Positions 42,329-50,361 of a stretch of DNA of 64,000 bases are shown here, one piece after another; position 1 is the first letter of the stretch, and each line of letters begins with the position of its first letter. The DNA comes from Lacisediminimonas profundi (lineage in GTDB: Bacteria > Pseudomonadota > Gammaproteobacteria > Burkholderiales > Burkholderiaceae_D), in NCBI RefSeq assembly GCF_008831265.1, contig NZ_VTTH01000001.1, positions 992,001 through 1,056,000 on the forward strand. The letters are read 5' to 3'. The translations under genes and the position numbers were made by a program. The notes below the pieces were generated by a model. The model was not told the DNA's origin. It did no database searches and worked only from the letters and a program-made list of their open reading frames with translations.

Positions 42329-43024
42329 TCAAGCCGCCGCTTCCTGCGCAGACCGCCCAATCGCAGCCTCAACCTGACCCACCGACAACACGTCGCCAAA
42401 ATACAGCATCCAGTTGTAAAGCGAATGCAGTTGCTCCTGCTCGGTCACGGACGCAAGCGCGTCCTCCACCATCACCGTGCGAAAGTTCATCATCATGGCG
42501 TCGCGCGCTGTCGATTCGCAGCAGACATTGGTCACCGTGCCACCGATCAGCACGGTGTCGATGCCGCGCGAGCGCAGCATCTCTGCCAGGTTGGACGAGC
42601 CCTCCGTCAGCGCGCTGTAGCAGCGCTTCACTACGCGCGGGTCTTCCGGCCGGGCGTCAAGCTCGGGATGCAGCGCGAAACCGGGCGACGAACTCGCCAG
42701 CTCGCGCAGCCGGCGCTGGCTGCGCTCCGGCGTCAGCATTTCCGAATGATGATGTGACCAGAACTGGTCGGCCCCGTCGGCCGAGGTCTGGATCCAGACC
42801 ACGGTGCCGCCGGCGCTGCGCAGGCTGGAGGCCAGCCTGTTCACCGCCGGGATGATCGCCCGCGCTGGCGCGCATTCGCCCTGGTAGCCCGGCATCATGT
42901 AGTAGTTCTGCAGGTCGACAACGACAAAGGCCGTACGTTGCGGGACCATGCAGTCATAGGCATGCAGCCGGCCCTGGCGGGCCACCACGCGGTCCACTAC
43001 CCACTGCGGGAATTCGATCGCCAT
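42329..43024 (-). CDS. Isochorismatase-like cysteine hydrolase
   Basis: The 231-residue protein has the catalytic triad of the family: D37 in TAFVVVDLQN, K133 in DPRVVKRCYSALTEGSSN, and C168 in GTVTNVCCESTARDA (a second Cys follows at 169, where most relatives have Val). Family members hydrolyse amides, including ureidoacrylate, N-carbamoylsarcosine, biuret, maleamate and nicotinamide. It is the last gene of the ABC-transporter operon, 9 bp after the permease gene, so it probably acts on the imported compound. An amide or ureido substrate fits. Confidence 0.9.
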   Translation of the reverse strand: MAIEFPQWVVDRVVARQGRLHAYDCMVPQRTAFVVVDLQNYYMMPGYQGECAPARAIIPAVNRLASSLRSAGGTVVWIQTSADGADQFWSHHHSEMLTPERSQRRLRELASSSPGFALHPELDARPEDPRVVKRCYSALTEGSSNLAEMLRSRGIDTVLIGGTVTNVCCESTARDAMMMNFRTVMVEDALASVTEQEQLHSLYNWMLYFGDVLSVGQVEAAIGRSAQEAAA

Positions 43025-43033
43025 GTCCGACCT

Positions 43034-43867
43034 TCAGTTGTAGCGGCGGTTGACCGCCGCTTCGAGGTAGTAGATCGCCAGGTACATCAGGCTCGATAGC
43101 AGCGCCAGCACGGTGATCGATGTCATCACGATGTTCATCTTGAACATCTGGCTGCCGTTGATGATCAGGAATCCCAGGCCCGAGTTGGAGGACTGGAACT
43201 CGCCCACCACCACACCCACCAGCGCCAGCCCGACATTCATCTTCAGCGCCGAGATGAAAGTCGGCACGCTGCCTGGCAGCACCACCTTTTGCAGCACCTG
43301 CCAGCGCGTAGCCCCGAATGTCAGCGCAAGCTTGATCTTGTTGGGGTCGATGGCGCGGAAACCGGCATACATGATCATGATCGTGACGAATACCGCAATC
43401 GCCACTGCAATGCCGTAGATCGAATATTCCGAGCCGAGCCAGATGTAGAAGATCGGCACGAACGCAATTTTCGGCATCGCGTTGGCGACGACCAGGAACG
43501 GATCGACGACCTTGTAGAAGAAGTCCGACCACCACAGCGCGGCTGCGGCGATCACGCCCAGCACCATGCTCAGTGCGAAGCCGATCAGGGTGGCGTACAG
43601 CGTTGACCAGGTGTGGTTCAGCAGCTTGCCGTTGAACAGAAGGTCGACGAAGGTCGGCCACAGCGCACTGGGGTAGCTGGTCAGCATGGGGTTGATCAGC
43701 TTCATGCGTGGAAGCAATTCCCAGAGGCCAAAGAACACTATCAGCAGCAGCAATTGGCTTCCAATCACCAGTTGGCTGTTGCGGCGGGTCAGCTGCAGGT
43801 AGCGTTTGTACTGTGCGCTCGGCGCAGACACGACCCGCAGGGGGACGGAGGAGGGTATGGCGCTCAT
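43034..43867 (-). CDS. ABC transporter permease (NitT/TauT, SsuC-like)
   Basis: This 277-residue protein has about six membrane helices and the family's cytoplasmic coupling loop FRAIDPNKIKLALTFGATRWQVLQKVVLPG (EAA-type, residues about 176-205). LGLALSMVLGVIAAA-type first-half helices and the ending SNSGLGFLIINGSQMFK are typical of nitrate/sulfonate/taurine/riboflavin-precursor importers. Its start is 3 bp after the stop of the ATPase gene, and the isochorismatase-like gene follows by 9 bp. Substrate cannot be read. Confidence 0.9.
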   Translation of the reverse strand: MSAIPSSVPLRVVSAPSAQYKRYLQLTRRNSQLVIGSQLLLLIVFFGLWELLPRMKLINPMLTSYPSALWPTFVDLLFNGKLLNHTWSTLYATLIGFALSMVLGVIAAAALWWSDFFYKVVDPFLVVANAMPKIAFVPIFYIWLGSEYSIYGIAVAIAVFVTIMIMYAGFRAIDPNKIKLALTFGATRWQVLQKVVLPGSVPTFISALKMNVGLALVGVVVGEFQSSNSGLGFLIINGSQMFKMNIVMTSITVLALLSSLMYLAIYYLEAAVNRRYN

Positions 43868-43870
43868 TGA

Positions 43871-44695
43871 TTATCCTTCGACGTGGACGTCGAGTTCCTT
43901 CCATAGCAGGTTGAAGTACTCGTTGAATTCGGGCAGGCTGCGCGCCACGAAAGGCGTCGGCCGTTTCCCGTCCTGGACTGCGAATTCGATCTTGTGTTCG
44001 GAACGGACCCTGCCCGGGCGGCGTGACAGCACGATCACCCGGTCCGTCATGGCAATTGCTTCGCCGATGTCGTGAGTAACCAGGATGACGGTCTTGCCTT
44101 CGTCGCGAAGCACGTCCACCACCTCGTCAGCGATCGCCAGCCTGGTCTGCGAGTCGAGCGCGGAAAACGGCTCGTCCAGCAAAACCACATCAGGTTCGGT
44201 CACGAGGGTGCGCACCAGGGCCACGCGTTGCCGCATGCCGCCGGACAGCTGCCGTGGATAATGATGCAGGAAGTCCCCGAGCGCGCATTTCTGCAGCAGC
44301 TGCACGGCGCGTGCCCGCGCCCGGTCGAGATCCATGCCCTGGATCTCGGCGCCGAGTATGCAATTGTCGAGGATGCTGCGCCATTCATACAGGTAGTCCT
44401 GTTGCAGCATGTAGCCGACGCGCGGGGAGGGGCCGGTGATCGGTTTGCCGTCCAGCAGGACTGTGCCATCGGTGGCCGGGACGATGCCGGCGATCAGCGA
44501 CAGCAGCGTGCTCTTGCCGCAGCCTGACTGGCCGATGATGCTGACAAACTCCCCGGCCTTGAAGTCGAGGGAGATGTTGGATAGCGCCTCGGTTTCGGCC
44601 TCGCGCGTGAAGTAGCGCAGGCCGACGCCCTGGATGGCTATCTTGGCCTGCCCCGCTACGGGGACAGGCACGGCGGAGAGATGTGCGCTGCTCAT
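43871..44695 (-). CDS. ABC transporter ATP-binding protein (NitT/TauT, SsuB-like)
   Basis: This 274-residue ATPase has Walker A (GQSGCGKSTLL), signature LSGGMRQRVALVRTL, Walker B (VVLLDEPFSALDSQ) and the H-loop in VILVTHDIGEAIAMTD. It begins MSSAHLSAV at 44695, and this ATG overlaps the stop of the upstream receptor gene (ATGA). The operon order is receptor, ATPase, permease, hydrolase. It powers import of the same compound bound by the receptor. Confidence 0.94.
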   Translation of the reverse strand: MSSAHLSAVPVPVAGQAKIAIQGVGLRYFTREAETEALSNISLDFKAGEFVSIIGQSGCGKSTLLSLIAGIVPATDGTVLLDGKPITGPSPRVGYMLQQDYLYEWRSILDNCILGAEIQGMDLDRARARAVQLLQKCALGDFLHHYPRQLSGGMRQRVALVRTLVTEPDVVLLDEPFSALDSQTRLAIADEVVDVLRDEGKTVILVTHDIGEAIAMTDRVIVLSRRPGRVRSEHKIEFAVQDGKRPTPFVARSLPEFNEYFNLLWKELDVHVEG

Positions 44696-45705
44696 TTTGC
44701 CCGCTTCGCAAAGTCGGTGACCACGATGTCCTGGTACTTTACCCGCTTGCCGTTTTCCAGCACGGCGCTGGTGACCAGCATGTCCTGCAGCTTGTTGATC
44801 GCTTCCTGCTCGACCAAGGGAGAAGTTTTCCAGATGTTGTGCTTCTTGTAGCGCTCGATGGCGGAGGCGATCTGGTTCTGCGGCACGGCCGGGAAGAATT
44901 CTGCCACCTGCTTGGCCAGGTCCGCGGGCGAAGCGGCCTGGACATGTTTCATCGCGCGGGCGATCGCATTGGTCCATGCCTGCACCACTTGCGGCTGCTT
45001 GCTGATGAATGCGTCGGTGGTGGTGAATACCGTGTAATCGACCTGTCCCACTTCGGCGCCGATCGACGCCACCGGATAAGCTTTTCCCTCGCGCTCCAGT
45101 GTGCCCACTTCAGGTTCGAGGAAAATTGCGTAGTCGGCACGTCCGGACATCCAGGCGCCGGCCCTTGCAGCTGGTCCCAGGTTGTTCAGGATGGTGACGT
45201 CCTTTTTCGGATCGATGCCATGCTTGCGCAGTGCCGTTTCCAGGTAAACGTCGGGATTCGAGCCCGGACGGAAGCCCATGATGGTCTTGCCCTTCAGCTT
45301 GCTCCAGTCCAGCGCTTCCTTGTTGCGCGAGACGAGAAGGAAGCCATCGGTCGCGGTCAGCCCGGAGAAGATGCGCGGCTTGACGGGCGATTCACTGTTC
45401 TGTACATAGACCGTCGCCTCCGGCCCGATCAGGACGATGTCGGCGCTGCCCGACAGCAGGGCGGCCATGCCCTTGTCAGTACCCTGCGACGTTTTCATCG
45501 TAACATCGAGACCGGCGTCCTTGAAGAAACCCTGGGTCAGGGCGACATAGGCCGGCACATAAAGGATGGACCGAACGACTTCTTCATAGCGGACCTTGAC
45601 CGGGGCCTTGGCCGCTTGGGCATGGACGCCGGCGGAGGTGGTCAGGGCGAAGGCAGCGAGGGCGGCTTGCATCAGTGCTCGCCTGGCGTGGAGATGGGAT
45701 GACAT
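44692..45705 (-). CDS. ABC transporter substrate-binding protein (NMT1/TauA-like)
   Basis: This 337-residue precursor has a signal peptide (RRALMQAALAAFALTTSAG, cleavage near VHA) and an NMT1/SsuA-like binding fold. Landmarks are VPAYVALTQGFFKDAGLDVTM, GMAALLSGSADIVLIGPEA and GKTIMGFRPGSNPDVYLETALRKHG. Relatives bind sulfonates, taurine, nitrate, or pyrimidine and phthalate compounds. It heads the ABC operon, and a TGTATAC-containing site lies 77 bp upstream. The bound compound is probably the pathway substrate of the neighbouring catabolic genes. Confidence 0.92.
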   Translation of the reverse strand: MSSHLHARRALMQAALAAFALTTSAGVHAQAAKAPVKVRYEEVVRSILYVPAYVALTQGFFKDAGLDVTMKTSQGTDKGMAALLSGSADIVLIGPEATVYVQNSESPVKPRIFSGLTATDGFLLVSRNKEALDWSKLKGKTIMGFRPGSNPDVYLETALRKHGIDPKKDVTILNNLGPAARAGAWMSGRADYAIFLEPEVGTLEREGKAYPVASIGAEVGQVDYTVFTTTDAFISKQPQVVQAWTNAIARAMKHVQAASPADLAKQVAEFFPAVPQNQIASAIERYKKHNIWKTSPLVEQEAINKLQDMLVTSAVLENGKRVKYQDIVVTDFAKRAK

Positions 45706-45781
45706 GTGACTCCTTTCGGGTGGTTTCTGGTCGGGAAAACTCTTTTAGGTATGACAAGCTGGATGATTTAATCCGCCAAAC

Positions 45782-45797
45782 TGTATACTCCATACAA
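45782..45797. promoter_or_regulatory. TGTATAC/ATACA operator-like site of the ABC operon
   Basis: TGTATACTCCATACAA combines one TGTATAC half and a second ATACAA half 2 bp on, lying 77 bp upstream of the receptor start. It is related to the perfect TGTATACA sites nearby. Confidence 0.55.
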
Positions 45798-45960
45798 TTT
45801 AGTGTAGTTGTCAACCTAATTTAAAAAAGCGGCAAGGCCGTCCGATTCTGGTGCGCCAGCTCCCATATACAGGGCACTCTCATAGACAAAATGCTTCATT
45901 TTCAAACATTCTGACGGGATGCAGGTCAGCTTGGGCGATTCGCCACTATTTTTGAAGAAT

Positions 45961-45968
45961 GTATACAA
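45961..45968. promoter_or_regulatory. TGTATACA palindrome between the ABC operon and the IclR gene
   Basis: Perfect 8-mer in AATGTATACAAGAAT. It is about 256 bp upstream of the receptor gene and about 138 bp past the 3' end of the IclR gene. It could be an auxiliary operator for the ABC operon. Confidence 0.55.
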
Positions 45969-46105
45969 GAATCATGCCAGACGAAAAAAATTGCATGGCA
46001 GGGTCAAGCCAGTCGAGGGTGGGAGGTGAGGCAGGAGGAGGAGGGCGGGTCGTGCGGATGGAGCGCCCGTGATGACTGCTTCGTCACGGGCGGGTGCTGC
46101 TGGCC

Positions 46106-46894
46106 TCAGGTGCGAGGCTGGGGCGTGTGGCCGAGGACCGAGGATATTTCCTGGACTGTCTTGAGCAGGTCGTCGACCCACTCGTCCTGCAGGCGGTCGG
46201 CGGGCGCCGAAATCGACAGCCCCGCAATCATGCGGCCGGAGTCGTCGCGTATGCCTGCTGCAATGCAGCGCACCCCCAGTTCCAGTTCTTCATTGTCGCG
46301 CGCATAGCCGCGCGCGCGTACCAGGCTCAGTTCGCGCTCCAGGCGCGCCAAGTCCGTGATCGAGTTCTTGTTGTGTCCGGCCAGTCCAGTCCGGGTGGCG
46401 TAGGCCCGCACCTGCCTGGGATCGTCGACCGAGAGGAACAGCTTGCCGGTCGACGTCAGGTGCAGGGGGGCCCGCCCGCCGATTGCCCGTACCACCTGCA
46501 TGCCGGAACGTTCTGAAAAGGAGCGGTCGATATAGACGATCTCGTCGCCCTGGCGCACCGACAGATTGACGGTCTGGTTGGTCTTGCGATGCAGGGCACG
46601 CATGAAATCGATTGCTGCTTCCCGCACGTCGAGCCGGCTCTTGACGATATTGCCCAATTCCAGCAGCCGCATGCCCAGACGGTAAGCGCCGGGCTCGGCG
46701 CGGTCCACGAAGCGCTTCATCACCAGGTCGTTGAGGATGCGATGGGCAGTGGAAGGGTGCAGTCCGGTCAGGCTGGACAGTTGCTTGAGGCTGACCGGGT
46801 CGGGGTGTCTTGCCAGTGCGTCAAGCAGCGACGAGATGCGCTCGATTACCTGGATCGCAGTCTTGTCGGTTTCGGGGAGGGCGTCGGCTTTCAT
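46106..46894 (-). CDS. IclR family transcriptional regulator
   Basis: From the ATG at 46894 this is a 262-residue regulator with a helix-turn-helix (residues about 10-70: TAIQVIERISSLLDALARHP, LSSLTGLHPSTAHRILNDL) and an IclR effector domain (NLSVRQGDEIVYIDRSFSERSG, APLHLTSTGKLFL, ARDNEELELGVRCIAAGIRDDSGR). The upstream frame is open to 47044 but overlaps the dgkA leader and is not family-like. It is on the same strand as, and upstream of, the ABC operon, separated by 400 bp, so it may control that operon in addition to the GntR regulator. Effector unknown. Confidence 0.9.
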   Translation of the reverse strand: MKADALPETDKTAIQVIERISSLLDALARHPDPVSLKQLSSLTGLHPSTAHRILNDLVMKRFVDRAEPGAYRLGMRLLELGNIVKSRLDVREAAIDFMRALHRKTNQTVNLSVRQGDEIVYIDRSFSERSGMQVVRAIGGRAPLHLTSTGKLFLSVDDPRQVRAYATRTGLAGHNKNSITDLARLERELSLVRARGYARDNEELELGVRCIAAGIRDDSGRMIAGLSISAPADRLQDEWVDDLLKTVQEISSVLGHTPQPRT

Positions 46895-47055
46895 ACGTAT
46901 CGTGGTGCAATGCAATATATGCTTTATACCACATTGTGAAAAGACGTCAATAGCAGCAGGGTCTTCGTTGATACACACGCAAATTGCATCAAGCGATGCT
47001 TGGCCCGATAATTCACCGTCCGGCGCGTGCCGGAATCGTTCCACTAAATTTTTCT

Positions 47056-47454
47056 ATGTCCGAGACTCCCCAGGTCGTCAGCCCGTTCAAGAGCAAGAGC
47101 GGCTTGCGCCGTATCTTGAATGCCTTTCAATACTCGGTCATGGGCTTGTGGACTGCGGTGCGTAGCGAGCATTCCTTCCGGCAGGAGTTGATGATCGTGT
47201 TGCCGGGCGTGCTGTTAGCGCTGTTTCTTCCGGTCAGCGCGGTGGAAAAACTGCTGCTGGCTGGCGTCCTGGTCCTGGTGCTGATCGTCGAGTTACTGAA
47301 CTCGTCGATCGAAGCTGCGATCGACCGCATTTCGCTGGAGACCCACCCGCTGTCGAAGAATGCGAAGGATTTCGGCAGCGCGGCCGTCGCGCTGTCGCTG
47401 GGCCTGGCGCTCCTGACCTGGGGCGTGCTGCTCTATCCGGTGGTGTTCGGGTGA
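47056..47454 (+). CDS. dgkA: Diacylglycerol kinase
   Basis: The 132-residue membrane protein has three helices and the DgkA active-site segment VELLNSSIEAAIDRISLETHPLSKNAKDFGSAAV, with the metal-binding Glu and the Asp/Lys residues (Lys-Asp in KNAKDFGSAAV). It phosphorylates diacylglycerol at the inner membrane to recycle lipid. The start MSETPQVVS at 47056 is preferred over upstream alternatives. It is a single gene, convergent with pyrD, as in many betaproteobacteria. Confidence 0.95.
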   Translation: MSETPQVVSPFKSKSGLRRILNAFQYSVMGLWTAVRSEHSFRQELMIVLPGVLLALFLPVSAVEKLLLAGVLVLVLIVELLNSSIEAAIDRISLETHPLSKNAKDFGSAAVALSLGLALLTWGVLLYPVVFG

Positions 47455-47470
47455 GAAAGCGCGGCGCTGT

Positions 47471-48511
47471 TCAGCCCCGTCGCAGGCTGGCCGCGCACTC
47501 GCGCACCAGCGCAGGTCCGCGATAAATCAAGCCCGTATAGAGTTGCACCAGGGAGGCGCCCGCCTCCATCTTCATGCGCGCATCCGCGCCGGAAAAAATG
47601 CCACCGACTCCGATGATCGGAACCGCATCGCCCATTTCCGATTTCAGGCCGCGAATCACGGCATTGGACATGGCGAACACCGGTTTGCCTGACAGGCCGC
47701 CGGCTTCCTCCGCGTGGGGAAGTCCGGTCACGGCATCGCGGCTGATCGTGGTATTGGTTGCGATCACGGCGTCCATCTTGTGGCGCAGCACGGCGTCGGC
47801 GATGTTGCGTATCTGTTCCGCATCGATGTCTGGGGCGATTTTCAGGGCGATCGGCACGTAACGCCGATGGCGGTCAGCCAGCCGCAGCTGTGCTTCTCGC
47901 AAGCTGGACAACAAACTGTCCAGCGCCGACGCCGCTTGTAGTTCACGCAGGTTCTTCGTATTCGGGGACGAGATGTTGACCGTCACGTAGCTGGCGAATG
48001 GATACACCTTGTCCAGGCAGATCAGGTAATCGTCGACTGCGCGTTCGATCGGGGTGTCGGCGTTCTTCCCGATGTTCAGTCCAAGCACTCCCTGCTTGTC
48101 CTGGTAGAACTGTGATTTCTGGACATTGGCGACGAACGCATCGACGCCGCCATTGTTGAATCCCATCCGGTTGATCAGCGCGTCCGCCTGCGGCAGCCGG
48201 AACATGCGCGGACGGGGGTTGCCGGGCTGGGCGCGCGGTGTCACCGTGCCCACTTCAATGAATCCGAATCCCAGCGCGGCCAGTCCGTCGATGCAGGCGC
48301 CGTCCTTGTCCAGCCCGGCTGCGAGGCCGACCGGGTTGGGGAAGCGCAGTCCCATCACGGTACGCGGGTCCGGCAGGGGGTGCGGCAGCAGTCGTGTGAG
48401 TCCGAGCCGGGCTGCGCGTTGCAGGGCAGGCAGGGTCAGGTGATGCGCATCTTCGGGATCTAGGGCGAACAGTAATGGGCGGGCAAGGGCGTACAGGAAT
48501 TTGGTGGACAC
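47471..48511 (-). CDS. pyrD: Dihydroorotate dehydrogenase (quinone), class 2
   Basis: The 346-residue enzyme has the class 2 features: an N-terminal membrane-binding helix pair ([22 protein letters not shown]), [34 protein letters not shown]-type loops ([15 protein letters not shown]), [18 protein letters not shown] with the catalytic Ser, and [31 protein letters not shown] for FMN phosphate. It oxidises dihydroorotate with quinone in pyrimidine synthesis. It is the last gene of the aat-bpt-pyrD run on this strand. Confidence 0.97.
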   Translation of the reverse strand: MSTKFLYALARPLLFALDPEDAHHLTLPALQRAARLGLTRLLPHPLPDPRTVMGLRFPNPVGLAAGLDKDGACIDGLAALGFGFIEVGTVTPRAQPGNPRPRMFRLPQADALINRMGFNNGGVDAFVANVQKSQFYQDKQGVLGLNIGKNADTPIERAVDDYLICLDKVYPFASYVTVNISSPNTKNLRELQAASALDSLLSSLREAQLRLADRHRRYVPIALKIAPDIDAEQIRNIADAVLRHKMDAVIATNTTISRDAVTGLPHAEEAGGLSGKPVFAMSNAVIRGLKSEMGDAVPIIGVGGIFSGADARMKMEAGASLVQLYTGLIYRGPALVRECAASLRRG

Positions 48512-48657
48512 GGCAGGCAGGCAAGAGTCAGGGCGGCGCTATTGTAGCTTCCCGACGCTGCTTTCTGCCTGCTTCAAGACTGTTTTATGCCTGTTTCAAG
48601 CAGGCTTTGGCTGCACCGCCTGTCCTGCCTTGCCGCAAAATCCGGCAGCCGATCCTG

Positions 48658-49389
48658 TCAGGAGCCTTCGAGCGGCTCCCACTTCCCCTGGCGCAGCGCT
48701 TCTATCGGACGGAAGTTGGTCTTGTAGGCCATCTTCGGGCTCTCGGCGATCCAGTAGCCCAGATACACGTAAGGAAGCTGCAGCGTTCGTGCCTGTTCGA
48801 TTTGCCAGAGCACGTTGAAGGTGCCGAAACTGGCCCCGGGAACGTCCGGATCATAGAAAGTGTAGACCGAGGACAGGCCGTCATCGAGCACATCGATGAT
48901 GCTGACCATCCGGAGCGTTTGCTGCGGGTCGCGGAACTCGACCAGCCGGGTGTTGACCTTGCTCTGCAGCAGGAACTGCGCGTACTGGTCGCGGCTGTCA
49001 TGGTCCATGCCGCCGCCGGAATGGCGCACGGACTGGTAGCGCAGATAGAGGTCGTAATGTTCGGCGCTGTAGGCCAAGCCGGTAACCCACGCAGTCAGAT
49101 CCTGATGGCGTGCCCAAGCGCGGCGCTGAGTCCTGTTCGGGATGAACTCCGCGGTGCGTACCCGCACCGGCATGCAGGCCTGGCAGCCATCGCAATAAGG
49201 TCTGTAGGTAAACACGCCGCTGCGCCGGAAGCCGTTCCTGACCAGTCCGGAATAAATGTCCGCATTGATCAGGTGGGAGGGTGTCGCAACCTGCGAGCGC
49301 GCCTGGCGATCCGGCAGGTAGCTGCAGGGATAGGGCGCGGTCGCATAAAACTGCAGCGTGGAAAACGGCAGGTCTTTCAGGTGCGTCAT
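48658..49389 (-). CDS. bpt: Aspartate/glutamate leucyltransferase (Bpt-type arginyltransferase family)
   Basis: The 243-residue protein begins [20 protein letters not shown] and has the conserved [13 protein letters not shown], the zinc-type [27 protein letters not shown], and [22 protein letters not shown] with [20 protein letters not shown]. It attaches Leu to N-terminal Asp or Glu of proteins for N-degron degradation. The start at 49389 is chosen from family length; upstream sequence is not family-like. It follows aat by about 50 bp and precedes pyrD, the usual betaproteobacterial order. Confidence 0.95.
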   Translation of the reverse strand: MTHLKDLPFSTLQFYATAPYPCSYLPDRQARSQVATPSHLINADIYSGLVRNGFRRSGVFTYRPYCDGCQACMPVRVRTAEFIPNRTQRRAWARHQDLTAWVTGLAYSAEHYDLYLRYQSVRHSGGGMDHDSRDQYAQFLLQSKVNTRLVEFRDPQQTLRMVSIIDVLDDGLSSVYTFYDPDVPGASFGTFNVLWQIEQARTLQLPYVYLGYWIAESPKMAYKTNFRPIEALRQGKWEPLEGS

Positions 49390-49438
49390 TTGGTGCACAG
49401 GCGGGTCGATGACGGGAATACTGTACAACGCAGACAGA

Positions 49439-50188
49439 TCAGTCGCAAAAGTTTTTCGGATCGAGGTCGAATAGCGCAAGCGGATGCCAATCGGTAATCT
49501 GCGGCTGTCGTGTGGCCTGGCGGACGTGTTCGATGAATATTTCCCGCTGGATTGGCGTGGCGCCAAGGGAAGCCAGGTGTGACGTCTCCTGCTGGCAGTC
49601 AATCAGTTGCACATCGTGTGACCGCAGGAAATGCACCAGGTAGGCAAGGGCGATCTTGGATGCATCGGGAACACGTGCGAACATCGATTCACCGAAGAAC
49701 ATCTTCCCGATCGACACGCCGTAGGCGCCGCCCACCAGCCGGTCGGCTATCCACAACTCGGCGCAATGGGCATATCCGAGCCGGTGCAAGCCGGTGTAGC
49801 CGCTGACGATATCTTCCGAAATCCAGGTGCCACCGCTGCCGTCGCGCGGGGCTGCGCATTCCCGCATCACCGCTTCGAAAGAGGTGTCGAATCGGACCTG
49901 CACTGGCCCGCCCTGTTGCATTTCCCGGTCCACCTTCCGCAGTTTCTTGCCCAGGCTGCGCGACACCTTGAAGTCCGCTGTCGGCAGCACCATGCGCGGA
50001 TCGGTACTCCACCAAAGTATCGGCTGGCCTTCCGAGAACCAGGGAAAGATCCCGCGCCGGTAGGCGTCAAGCAGCCGTTGCGGCGACAGGTCGGCGCCGG
50101 CGGCGAGCAGTCCTGGCGCGCCATCCTGCTCGCCCAATGCCCGGCTCACGTCCGGGAACGGCGAGTCATGCTCCAGCCATGGAATCAT
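49439..50188 (-). CDS. aat: Leucyl/phenylalanyl-tRNA-protein transferase
   Basis: This 249-residue protein begins [20 protein letters not shown] and contains [58 protein letters not shown]-type segment ([17 protein letters not shown]) and [16 protein letters not shown]. It transfers Leu or Phe from tRNA to N-terminal Arg or Lys of proteins, feeding ClpS/ClpAP. Pairing with bpt gives the bacterial N-degron module. Confidence 0.97.
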   Translation of the reverse strand: MIPWLEHDSPFPDVSRALGEQDGAPGLLAAGADLSPQRLLDAYRRGIFPWFSEGQPILWWSTDPRMVLPTADFKVSRSLGKKLRKVDREMQQGGPVQVRFDTSFEAVMRECAAPRDGSGGTWISEDIVSGYTGLHRLGYAHCAELWIADRLVGGAYGVSIGKMFFGESMFARVPDASKIALAYLVHFLRSHDVQLIDCQQETSHLASLGATPIQREIFIEHVRQATRQPQITDWHPLALFDLDPKNFCD

Positions 50189-50216
50189 CGCTTTCTCACC
50201 AAAATGGAGCTGTCGG

Positions 50217-50235
50217 ACGCACTCCCGGAGTGCGT
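50217..50235. promoter_or_regulatory. Predicted NtrC-type enhancer site upstream of amt
   Basis: A 19-bp perfect dyad, ACGCACTCC-C-GGAGTGCGT, contains GCAC-N7-GTGC. That spacing is the same as in classical NtrC sites of glnA. It ends about 60 bp upstream of the -24 element of a predicted sigma-54 promoter. Confidence 0.6.
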
Positions 50236-50295
50236 AGTTGACGCGGGTGAAATCAAAACATTATATGAATCAATCACTTGCATGTTGCGCCATTT

Positions 50296-50311
50296 TGGAA
50301 CGAAAATTGCT
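50296..50311 (+). promoter_or_regulatory. Predicted sigma-54 promoter of the ammonium transporter gene
   Basis: TGGAAC-GAAAA-TTGCT matches the -24/-12 consensus TGGCAC-N5-TTGCW with one mismatch and exact spacing. It lies about 50 bp before the ATG at 50362. Confidence 0.75.
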
Positions 50312-50361
50312 AGTGGGTACGGCTTATTCATTATTTCTGCACTTGAACAGGGAGCTTTGAA

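Larger units (their letters stand above)
45706..46105. other. 400-bp intergenic region upstream of the ABC operon
   Basis: No gene is visible. It holds two TGTATAC-type sites (listed separately) and an AT-rich stretch with TTGACA on the minus strand (45809-45814). I see no convincing -10 at the right distance. The rest, toward the IclR gene end at 46106, shows nothing specific. Confidence 0.6.

Noticed and set aside
45809-45814. TTGACA as -35 of the ABC operon promoter
   Set aside because: No acceptable -10 lies 16-18 bp downstream on the minus strand; the nearest TATACA is at 21 bp.
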